Origin: Sordaria brevicollis
Lineage: Eukaryota > Ascomycota > Sordariomycetes > Sordariales > Sordariaceae
Direction: 5' to 3'
Length of the DNA: 64,000 nt
Assembly: GCA_033439795.1 (NCBI GenBank)
Contig: JAUTDP010000002.1
Span: forward strand, 2,852,001-2,916,000
Part shown: positions 1 through 8,992 of the stretch, in pieces
Layout: each line of letters begins with the position of its first letter
Numbering within the stretch: position 1 is the first letter of the stretch
Made by a program: the position numbers and the translations under genes
The notes under the pieces: generated by a model
Database searches by the model: none
The model's input: the letters and a program-made list of their open reading frames with translations, nothing else
Told to the model about the DNA's origin: nothing

Positions 1-924
1 TTAATCCCCGTAAGCAACTCGATAGTTCCCGTGTACAGCGTAAGACCGCACCTCGAGTCCGTCCTCAACCCGCGCCGGAACCATCCGAGGAGGACGAATC
101 CATGGAGGACGCACCCGAGGAAGATGAACCCGAAGACGAGGAATCCGAAGAGGAGGAATCGCCATCCAAGAAGCGCGGCGACCCATCCGGATGCAAGCCC
201 GGGGGTGGAAAGAGGAAGAGAGATGACTCGGATGATGACGACGACGACCGCGGCAATGGAAGTGACAATGACGAGGACGACGACAACGCCGGAGATAGGA
301 GACCCAGGAAGAAAGCCCGAGCCGCTCCAACAAAGAGGTACAACACGAAGAGGGTGCCGACAACCCGAGGGAACAGAAGGGCTGCGGAGTTGTCCAAACA
401 ACACATCGCTGAGGGAGGTCCTGCTGTCCAAGCCCGACGCGTGGAGGACTGGAACCCAAAGAAACCTGGCGATCTTGAGTGGACGGTCCGGGGAATTATT
501 GGAGAGAAAGTGAGCGCGAAGGGCAAGGTCGAATACCTAATTGACTGGGAACCCACTGGAGGCCATGAATGGGATCCAACTTGGGTAAGTTTCCTCACAT
601 CCACGTACACCATTCTGCTAGTGTCTGCTGTACTTCCCCATCCATATACGGTCTGCGCACGTGTACTGACTTGCCCCGATTGCCATGTTACAGGAGCCCG
701 TGGAAATGCTTGCGAAAGATCGAGACCAGACCATCGCCGCTTGGGAAGTGTTGAAGTTTGCGAAAGCGCGCGCTGAAGCAGAAGCCCTTGCCGAGAGTAA
801 GATGGACCTTGATGTCTTCGAAGTCTCGGATAACAAGTCAAAGAAGAGGGCGTACCCCGAGAAGCAGCATGAGGCGCTATTCCATCGGAATACGAGGGCT
901 GGACGGAAGCTGAACGCAGTATAG
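1..924 (+). CDS. Chromodomain protein, 5'-partial
   Basis: Exons 3..584 and 694..924; intron 585-693 (GTAAGT...CAG, phase 0). The frame is open from the first base of the window, so the true start probably lies upstream; an internal ATG exists at 102. About 270 residues are visible. The N-terminal half is a highly acidic and basic low-complexity tail (E/D runs, KKR, RKKAR) that could hold nuclear localisation signals. The C-terminal half carries a chromodomain-like core: a WTV start, a YLIDW strand, then TWEP straddling the intron. The exact junction, TW|EP, restores the family's aromatic WEP motif, which supports the splice. A helical charged tail follows. Chromodomains read methylated histone tails, so a chromatin role is inferred. 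It resembles small Sordariomycete chromo proteins rather than HP1, because no chromoshadow domain is seen. It could also be a domesticated retroelement chromodomain. Confidence 0.75.
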
Positions 925-2102
925 ACGATCCGGGGACAAAGCCTATTGCTCTAGGACCCTAACATCTTTTATACAATGACATAAAAGATAACTTGGTTGG
1001 TTTTGTACGTGTATTCCATAGCATTGATAGCAATGTAAACCGCGAGACGTAACATGAAGGAAATCAAGTACCTATTTTGTGGCTCACGAAGAATACACTG
1101 GGACTCTAGCTCAACGTTCTAGACATGCCCATTTGCAAAGCTGTCCAATCCAGTCACTAGGTTTGGTATATCATGCATTTCAGAGACTGTGACCACACTT
1201 TCTTAGTGTTTGACTTGCGTTTATGGGCAAAATGTTGTGAGTGTCTTGGGGGTCGTCAAGTGCCAAGACTGAGTTTGCTGTACGAGTTAGGATTTGACGT
1301 ATGACGGGGCTTTACTCCGGCGACCCAACATTGTCTTATCTCTAGAGTTTCTTCATCTACCCTGTCGCGGCGTCATCGATCTGCATAAGGTATGGATCTC
1401 ATTCTTGTACATATATCGAGGGATTCTCGCTCTCTCTCCTCCTACCTCCTCCTCATTTAGTTAACAAGTTCACCACTCTTTGCTTCGTTCCTCCGTGCCT
1501 CCGTGCCTCCCGTCCGTTTCTCCTTTGACTCGACACTTACTAGGGATTGCGCCGACATCTTGAGGTAGAAGACGGGTGTAGAAGTACCTAGAAACGGATG
1601 CTCAACTCACCTGAGCATGGCACCAAAAAGTCACGCATGGAAATACGCGCTTCAGGTTCCTTCGGGCTTCAATTTCGTCCAGAAGTGGTGACAGGCACCC
1701 GGAAGGTTGTGCCTTCTTGCTTGCCCTAGATCGTCGCTGCCGTGCCTTCCTTCCAGTCATTCACTGACTGGAGGTACCTTCAATGCAGGTGAATGACGAG
1801 TTTTGTTTGCTCCTTCCTCAACATCCGTTGGGGTTTCTAGTATTTCACCCCCGGCAGCTTCCTAAACTTTTTTCTGCCTTTTCTGTTCTCCATTGGCAAC
1901 TTTCCAGTCAACAGAAAGCTACCTGACCTACACGCGCCGCGACACATGGCTACACTTGTGCCTGCTTCTCTCCAGCTTTCTACAAATTTAATTGCACCAT
2001 TGTACGTATGTACCGGATCCATCATTATTATATTTCAAACCGTTTCCCCGCCTAGACTTACACGTTCTTTCTCCGCAGCATCACACCTATCACTTGTGCA
2101 AA
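925..2102. other. Intergenic, probable 5' leader of next gene
   Basis: No coding region is supported. A likely 5'UTR intron sits at 2002-2078 (GTACGT...CGCAG), just before the ATG at 2103. Confidence 0.5.
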
Positions 2103-2519
2103 ATGAACAAGTACAACGCAACCGTCGAGGACGCGCCCACAAGCCCTCCTCCCAGCAAAACCGAGCCTGCGTATAGCTCCCCTCCTCCGATCAAGACCGA
2201 GCCGGTATCCAGCTCCCCTCATCCCATCAAGAAAAACCTCGCGTCGAACTCACCTCCTTCCATCAAAAAGGAGGCTTCATACACCAGCCCTCCTTCGGTC
2301 AAGAAGGAGGGACCTACCGAACACGGGCCCAGCGTCCCTAACAACACGCTCATATGTGATTGTGCTTTCGACAGCGCCTGCGACCAGATCCTGGTCATGA
2401 TGCGCGAGGTGGAGGAGGGGATGAAGGCGGCCAGCGAGAGGCTGGGTGCGATGATCCAGCAATGCCGCGATTATGAGGCACAGCAGGACGAGAGTGCCAA
2501 CAGTTCCGACAGTTCTTAA
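2103..2519 (+). CDS. Small repeat protein with SUMO-consensus-like lysines
   Basis: A single coding exon of 138 aa. The ATG at 2103 is the first in frame, 24 bases after a probable leader intron. Residues 14-73 are five head-to-tail 12-residue repeats (first residues 14, 26, 38, 50, 62), each SP-P-[I/V/S]-K-[T/K]-E-P-like. The lysines at 19, 31, 43, 55 and 67 fall at the same place in each repeat; three sit in a clean psi-K-x-E context (IKTE, IKKE, VKKE) while copy 1 has S at psi and copy 3 has lost the E. The C-terminal third is a Cys-containing stretch (CDCAFDSAC) followed by an amphipathic helix. No known family is recognised. SUMO attachment is only inferred from the motif. The stop TAA is followed at once by a splice donor, and the frame stays open after splicing to 2691. 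Confidence 0.6.
   Translation: MNKYNATVEDAPTSPPPSKTEPAYSSPPPIKTEPVSSSPHPIKKNLASNSPPSIKKEASYTSPPSVKKEGPTEHGPSVPNNTLICDCAFDSACDQILVMMREVEEGMKAASERLGAMIQQCRDYEAQQDESANSSDSS
2142..2321 (+). repeat. 36-bp coding minisatellite, five copies
   Basis: Five tandem 36-bp units encode the 12-residue S-P-P/K-x-E repeats of the small protein at 2103-2519. Copies differ by substitutions but keep exact length, so the reading frame is preserved. Confidence 0.8.
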
Positions 2520-3324
2520 GTACGTATCCCTTCCCTCAAGCCAAGAGGAAGATGGTGAAACGCTGGCTAACTCATGGCAGCTGGAGCACACTGCGACGAA
2601 AGATGCTCAGGTTTATTTCCAAGGATCAGCGAAGGATGTTATAATTCGACACGGTTTGGTCTGGAAGGAAAAGAACTCGGGGCTATCTTAGTCACGGTCA
2701 GGAACTGGAATGGTCTTGGCCTGATACTTTAATTCATAATCTCTGCCTGTCCTACAGTCTGCGAGTGTCCAACCGAGCTCAACTTCTGTTCGATGTTCAA
2801 TATCATTGCCAGCACTGGTTAATTGTGCCACGCATTACGAACCGCAATCGCAAGTACTCTGCTCCATCGGTTGCGGACGGGATGTAATAATTTGAGTTCA
2901 GAGAGTGCTCCCACGGCATGACACATTACCAGATCGTTTCAATCCAGCCAGTTCTAGTCAAACTTTGTAGGTGTCGACGCATCAAACGCAACGTGTGACT
3001 GTTTGTGGATTTCTCGTGACTGTAGATAGGCAATTGTCATCCCAAGCTGTCTTTTTTCTTCTTCTGCCGTTTGGCGTTGCTCTTCCTTCCCTTTCCGTTT
3101 TATTACTCACACTGGGTGAATTGCGGTCGTGAGCATTTCATCCCTCACTCAAAAGCGTGAATCATCCCACAAAAATTTTCGAATTTCTCTCCAGACTCAT
3201 TTACGCCGAACCATCGCACTGCGCTTCACCTCCAAAGATCGTCACCTGGAACCTACAAACATCCCTACGAAAACCTCGTTCTCACCGGATCTCGACCAAG
3301 ACTTTCCCAGCAACGAAGAAAAAG
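2520..3324. other. 3' intron and intergenic region
   Basis: An intron is predicted at 2520-2580 (GTACGT, CTAAC branch site, CAG) directly after the TAA of the upstream gene. The spliced frame continues open to a TAG at 2689-2691. From 2692 to about 3150 nothing is seen; the rest is the leader of the next gene. Confidence 0.5.
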
Positions 3325-3642
3325 ATGCCGCTCAAGAAGAAGACCGTCAAGGAAATGCCCCTACCTAACATGGGCACATCCAGCCCTGCTCGCAAGGAGA
3401 CCACCGAACAAGTCAAGGAGGATTCCAAGCCCCACGGGGGCATGACTTATACCACCAGCCCCGGCGTAAACGTCACCCTGAAGCCGCGTGCCCTCGAGGT
3501 CATCCGCGAGCAGATCCTTGCAAAGATCCGCCGCGAGATCAAGACGGAGAAGGAAGAGGAGGCCCGAAATGAAGAAAAACCGGCGAAGTCTGGACGCGAA
3601 GGCGAAGCTCGCGCGGCCTCTCGTGCGAACTTCCGCGGTTAG
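3325..3642 (+). CDS. Small basic/charged protein of unknown function
   Basis: A single coding exon of 105 aa. I chose the ATG at 3325 because the frame upstream lacks another good start and the preceding sequence reads as leader. The N-terminus is lysine-rich (PLKKKTVKE). The middle has an SP site. Residues about 55-85 form a charged helix (REQILAKIRREIKTEKEEE) with another IKTE motif. No family is recognised. A well-formed intron (3684-3739, GTAAGT, CTAAC, TAG) lies 41 bases after the stop. The frame after the TAG stays open through that intron to a TGA near 3922. The gene may therefore be longer, edited, or disabled. Confidence 0.55.
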   Translation: MPLKKKTVKEMPLPNMGTSSPARKETTEQVKEDSKPHGGMTYTTSPGVNVTLKPRALEVIREQILAKIRREIKTEKEEEARNEEKPAKSGREGEARAASRANFRG

Positions 3643-4681
3643 AAGTTTTCATTGTTCTCCGTGACTGTCCGCAAGCCAACAAGGTAAGTGTTCTTCGTTC
3701 ATTGTGAAGAAAGTTTCTGGCCGCTAACTAGTGTTATAGAAGTGGAACAAATTCCGTGATTATCCCCGCTACCTGGTACACCACGATGATGATTTCCTCG
3801 GTGGGGCATAGGATAGAAGGAGTGACCATTTGCGAGAGACTTCCGGTGAAGGGTGTGGTTCAGATCATGCCCCTGGCAAAGAAGAGCGCGAAGAAGGCAA
3901 TGCGCGTGATAGGAAGAAAATGATCAAGGAGGCGCTGGCAAAGGTCTAGTACCAGCGAAGGGAATTCAAAGTAACCTGGAATGAAAAATCTTACCTCTAC
4001 TGAATCGAGGTTGTTTTCTGAACATCAAGTGATACCTCGCTGTACAGTATGTGATTTGAACACCGTACCTACTTCCCTTTGTGCTCGAGCTCTCAAGATT
4101 CGTGGAGTAGTTATTATCTTGCATCCTTCTGCGATGCTTCCAGGAAAGTTATTTCATGCTAATTCGAGTTTCCACTTGGGGGCTAGGACAGATACTGATC
4201 TTTGACCTTGGTGTCCTCGCGTCAGCGGACTATATCGTCTGAAGTAGAAATGTAACTGCCGGTAAGCAAATCATTTTTCTATACGCGCGTTGAACCGCCG
4301 TTTGCTCGTCCGATCTATATGCGTTTTGTCACGAACCTGTCGCATTCTTCTTCCGCGTCAAGTCCTTGGCCAGCACTTGCAGCTGCGTATTGCTCTATTC
4401 CAAACACAAGCAACAACTTACAAACTTCTCCTCGAGAAAAAAGTTTCTTCTCTTTCTCACCACCACCATCACCATCACTACCTCCTCCTCCACCACTACC
4501 TCCACCAACAACAACAATAACATCAAGCTCCAAAAGTAAGTCAAGCCTCCCCATCCACTACAAACTCCACGGCTTGTTTTCTGTCCCATTCTGGATCCGA
4601 ATATCTTCAAACAACCAGTTACTAACCACCCACCTCTCACCCTGCTTTCAGAACCCACTGCCGTCCAAGATCTCCACCAAG
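3643..4681. other. Downstream open frames, 3' intron, next leader
   Basis: The intron 3684-3739 is well supported. After splicing, two frames look protein-like: one in frame with the upstream CDS past its TAG, and a second (about 3639-3683, 3740-3949) interrupted by one TAG at 3809 and ending in a K/E-rich helix. A probable 5'UTR intron of the next gene lies at 4536-4651 (GTAAGT...TTTCAG). The leader at 4456-4520 is rich in CAC/CCA triplets. Confidence 0.4.
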
Positions 4682-5334
4682 ATGGAGAGCCCCAAGACTC
4701 CCCCGGGCACCCCGCCCAACACTCGCGCTTCGAGCGCCGAGCGCCGTGCCCACCAGGCGGCACATACCAGTAAGTTATACCTACCTGATCTGACGCATGG
4801 CTACCCACAACCTGGCAACCCAAAACATGGCAGCTCAGTTCCACTGGCTGTCAAACGGTCGCCCATACCTCTTTAAAGGTCCAGCCCTCGAGCTGAAAGG
4901 CGGGCTACTTTTCCATCTATCACCATCAATCACCATCGATGAACTTTACGTTCGGTTGCCATCACGAATTCCTGATCACACTGATGATGGGACCTTCATT
5001 AGTGAAAGCCTGCACGGGAAATCTGAAGCTAACATTATCTCTACAAAAACCAGTCAGCGGCCTGCAGCTCACCAACAGGCTGGCACAGTGCGCCATGGCT
5101 GCTGCCATGAGAGAAATTGCGGGGCACTTTGCGGCGGCCAGGAGGGCCATGGCTGAGGCTGAGGAGGAGGAGGAGAAGAAGAAGAAGAAGGAGAACAAGG
5201 ACGAGGAGGAGAAGGAGGAGGAGAAGGACGACGACGACGACAACGACGACGATGACGACGACGAGGAGAACGAGGAGAAGCAGGGCGAGAGAGAGGAAGA
5301 CGAGGAGGCGACCAAGGAGAACGAGGAGAATTAA
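4682..5334 (+). CDS. Small protein with acidic/lysine tail
   Basis: Exons 4682..4769 and 5054..5334; intron 4770-5053 (GTAAGT...CCAG, phase 1); 122 aa. The N-terminal exon is short and disordered with TPP sites (KTPPGTPPNTR). The second exon opens with an Ala/Leu-rich amphipathic helix (LTNRLAQCAMAAAMREIAG) and then becomes almost pure E, K and D for about 60 residues, encoded by GAG/AAG/GAC triplet runs. No family is recognised. Such tails occur in histone-binding and nucleolar proteins, but that is only analogy. The intron is long for this genome, so an extra exon inside it cannot be excluded. The frame after TAA remains open for 57 codons. Confidence 0.5.
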
Positions 5335-6606
5335 GGGGGGCGGAGGGTTGAAGAACTTACCTCTACTTCACCTCGTCGTGTTGTTTGGGCTCCGGAGATA
5401 CTTTCGGAGGGTGAAACCGGCATACCTCCGCGTCAAATTTTCATTTTTTTTTTCCTTCTCCAAATCGTGAAAAGCGAAGTGAACAATGACGGTGACTGGA
5501 CCACGTGCAAAGGTTGAAAGAATACTACTCGGGAATTTGCCTGCCTCCGTAACGATGTGATCTGACCAGGCGTTCAGGCGAGCATTCCTTTGCATGAACA
5601 TGTGGAGCGAATATGGGCGGGGACGTACCAAACATTGCCAGGCAATAACTTAAAGATGAACCATTCTCAACACCAAAAGACTCAGTTGGTGAGATGCGAG
5701 GAAATTACCTCTACGTACTTGCGTGCATTTTATTCAAACATTTCTTGGTTGTTAAGGTTTTGCGAAATTGCGATCGTGGCAAAAGGGCGAGTGTCCTTGG
5801 TGTCGGATGTTCGGTCTTTCCATTTAAGTACCTAATGCAGGTACTGGGTATCCATGTGGCCTGCACCAGGCAGGAACTACCTGCATAGAGGTATTTTGCA
5901 ACTTGTTGCTCCTGCCGTACCTGATTTCCTTCCTGGGTCCCATTCAGGTTGCATTTCAATGTTTTTTCAATTCTCCCATCGCTGTTGCCTTCGGATTTTA
6001 GCTCAGACATCATTTTCTTTGACAGGCAACTTGCAATCTCGAGGTAAGATCTCGTTTTCCTGACAACACACTGCAACGAACATAGGTAGCTACGCTATTG
6101 CGCGTTGAAGGTGCTCGTGTCGAGTACTCATCCAAGATGTCCCCTCATATTGTGTAGAAGGAGATCAAAGACCTAAAATGACAGCTAAAAGTCATCCAAA
6201 TGAGCAGAAACAGATCGAACAAACACAGGGTCCGATGGTGATCCAAACTGAAGAGATGACAGTCCATTTAGATAACTACCTACGTACAATTCAGTCTGAG
6301 AAACCAACAAATTTCATCCACCTACTCATCCCAGTTGGAGCCGCCTGTATTTTTACCATATTACCACTCTAGCGTAGGGGGAGGATTAGACAGAAGCTGA
6401 TCGGTTCGAAACCAAAAGAGCACGTACGGTCCGCTCCCTGCCCCTCTTCTTAACCATTCACTCGTATCAACCAAATAGCGGCCCAAATTTTCGGCCTGTA
6501 ATGCGAGTAGGACTCCCCCCTCGCAGTCATTTCTTTCCAAGGAGCCTTTCTACTCACATCTCACCTCGAAGTCAGCAGTATCAAGCATCGCATTATACCA
6601 AACAAT
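5335..6606. other. Intergenic
   Basis: The frame past the stop of the upstream gene is open to a TGA at 5506-5508. An ATG-started 64-aa ORF (6178-6372) ends in a hydrophobic segment but has no other support. Copies of a short TTACCTCTAC motif occur near 5352 and 5703. Otherwise nothing is seen. Confidence 0.4.
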
Positions 6607-7279
6607 ATGTCCGACAACACCAACCCCTCTCCGGCACCCTGGACAACCCGCGCTGGGGTTGATACCAGCGAGAGCGAGGCCAATACGACTCGAGCTCGTG
6701 AGAGAAGTACGTCGCAACCACACCACCTTGGGATCAACAATGTGAGAGCTAGCAAGCTAACCATAAAACAATCAGCGACCTGTTCGGAAGCGTCTACGAG
6801 ATGAGGGACTCCATGCGCGAGACAGGTATCGAGGTACCTGATGCCGTGTGGAACAAACGCAGTGGTAAGACACAACTACTTATCGCATCTCGAGCTGTAC
6901 CTCCAGCATGGTGGTACCTTACATAAAAAGCGAAGCTAACACAACCTGGCTATACCTCTAGGCAAACGTGACCTTCATTCCAGGTGGGAGGTCACAGATG
7001 CGATCATCGCGGATCTCTTCAAGAGATTGGACGCCTTGGAGCTTGCAAAGGATGAGGCGACCGCAATCGCGACCAAGGAAAAATTCGAGCAAGAGCACAA
7101 GAGAAAAGTGTACCAGATGGTTGCGGAACAAATCATGGAATTAATGCGAATGTTCAATAGATCACGGACCGTTAGCAAGTCAGTAATGGTTCATCTCCAT
7201 ATACAAATGATACTTAACCAACAGAACAGAACCACTGACTCCCACTTCCCTATTAGAAGTACCAGACACCGAGCAGTAG
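6607..7279 (+). CDS. Small coiled/helical protein, gene model imperfect
   Basis: Likely exons are 6607..6706, about 6757 or 6776..6864, 6962..7178 and 7225..7279; about 159 aa if the 6757 acceptor is used. Exon 1 is disordered (S/T/P rich) and ends in phase 1. Exon 2 (DLFGSVYEMRDSMRE) and exon 3 (a long charged helix ending EQIMELMRMF) are clearly coding and join well through intron 6865-6961 (GTAAGA, GCTAAC, CTAG). The last intron is either 7179-7224 (GTCAGT) or 7183-7224. The problem is intron 1: the best signals (GTACGT at 6707, CTAAC, CAG at 6773-6775) do not keep frame into exon 2. Only an AAG acceptor at 6755-6756 does. So either that unusual site is used or the gene is frameshifted. 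No family is recognised. Confidence 0.45.
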
Positions 7280-7970
7280 ACAATTAGTACCGCCCATCTC
7301 ACCAAAATGGTCGACTCCAAGCACAGTAACCACCTCAGGAGTGCCCGTCCTTATGGGGACGGGAACCAGACCTGCCCAAACCAGGAGGAATTCAGGACGG
7401 CGAAGAGGGAGTCGAAGGAGTAGGTACTCTGCTAGCCATGGTAAGGGTTGTATCTCGATCAAAGTTGTCTAGTTACTACCTAGTCGGTTAAGAGGTTGGG
7501 ATACGGTTCAGTATAACCTTCACAGTTCATTAAAGATCAGTTACAGAAATATGAAAAAGTGAAATGGAAGACACTCACTGTGCTCGTCATGGTTTAGCAC
7601 CCTCGCTGAGGTGAAGGTAGTCGTCTCGAACCTGACAACCTGGAAGTTGACGTTGCAAACCCATTCACCATCGTCTTTTCACCCGCCCGTCCGAATCAGA
7701 ACCTGAGATGGCTCTTCTCGTTGGTATAAGATCCCTCCAATCCTCCCAGCTCGTTTCTCTTCCCTCTTTTTGGAGCACCATCATCTACCTCACGTCCACT
7801 TTGCAATCAAAAATCGGAAAGAAGCCTCGCGCACACCACCACGCCTACAACCGCAATCACAACTAGACACCTTCAAGTCAGTCAGTCATCCACTTCCTTA
7901 TACAAATAACAACAAGTAAAGGCCGGTAGACTCACAGTACCCTACCACTAGACCCTCCAAAACAGCAAAA
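7280..7970. other. Intergenic
   Basis: No coding or RNA feature is supported; the last 200 bases read as the leader of the gene starting at 7971. Confidence 0.4.
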
Positions 7971-8313
7971 ATGTCCGGTTCCGGAAAGCCCAAGAAATCC
8001 CCCAAAAAAGCTCTTGCCTCCAAGGAGCAAATCGATACCAGCCCGGTGGCGGTCGATTTCCGAAAAGGTAAGATTCTACCGCCACCAGCACCTCCAGTAA
8101 GCAAGCAATCATCCCAAAGCTAACACATCAACAGTCGGTCCTGACTTGATTCGCCAAATCGACAAGACCATGCGCGAGCAGCCCAAGCAGGACAATTTCA
8201 TGCGTGAACTGGCTTTAGAGGAAGAAGCGGGCAAGTTGATGAAGGAGGCCATGACGGTCCTGTTTGATGTGGCTTGGAGGAAGGTAGACAAGGCGGAGAA
8301 GCCGAAACTTTAG
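7971..8313 (+). CDS. Small helical protein of unknown function
   Basis: Exons 7971..8067 and 8135..8313; intron 8068-8134 (GTAAGA, GCTAAC, ACAG; phase 1); 91 aa. Exon 1 is a basic disordered tail (KPKKSPKKALASKEQ). Exon 2 is predicted to be mostly helix with hydrophobic heptads (VGPDLIRQIDKTMREQ, then AGKLMKEAMTVLFDVAWRK). The layout (short disordered first exon, phase-1 intron, helical second exon) matches the two upstream small genes, hinting at a shared origin despite little identity. No domain is recognised. Confidence 0.6.
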
Positions 8314-8992
8314 GTAACCCGCAAGTCGAATCAGTCGAGGGATACCTTTGAATAAGTCAAGGGCGGCTGTTGAGCCACTAGTCAGTGAAGGGAACTGGGA
8401 AAGGGACGGGAAGTAGAGTTCTGTTGTACTGAAATAAAAGCTCGAGTGTTCGCAGGGAGATTTGTCAATGGCCGTGACGAGATGAGCATATGATACGGTA
8501 ACAACTCAATCAAAGTCCGGCTGTGCAGGGGAATCATCACAAGGTGTAGAATTTGTCGAACTGTGGGCCACTTGTGCATTGAGGGTGTAGATATGATATT
8601 TCATGAACAAGCTGAACCGCTGTTTATCCAAGAACGCCAATGGAGTTTCACCACCATCAAGCCAAACCCTCGTTTCAATAGCATTTGTATTTGTGACATT
8701 AGATCGTAAAACATGGCTCATTTCCAAAATAATAAAAAGGAAGGGAGTGTATGAAGTAGGGTATCCAAAAAGCAGTCAAAAAAGTGAGGTATCCAAGAAG
8801 TCTAAAAACAAGCAACGCGCGTCCAGCCACCAGCTGACAACTTCCACTTCAAGTCAAAGTAGCCAGCATGGCCTTCATCAACCTCGGCGGAGGACCTGTA
8901 GAGACGGAGAAAGTCAGCAAGTTCAGTCTCAAGACATCTCCACAACCCAAGAAATCACACATGATCAAACGCACCGCTAGAGTAGTGACGCT
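8314..8992. other. Convergent intergenic region
   Basis: Lies between the 3' ends of the small + gene and the - strand DUF8035-like gene. No supported feature. Confidence 0.4.
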
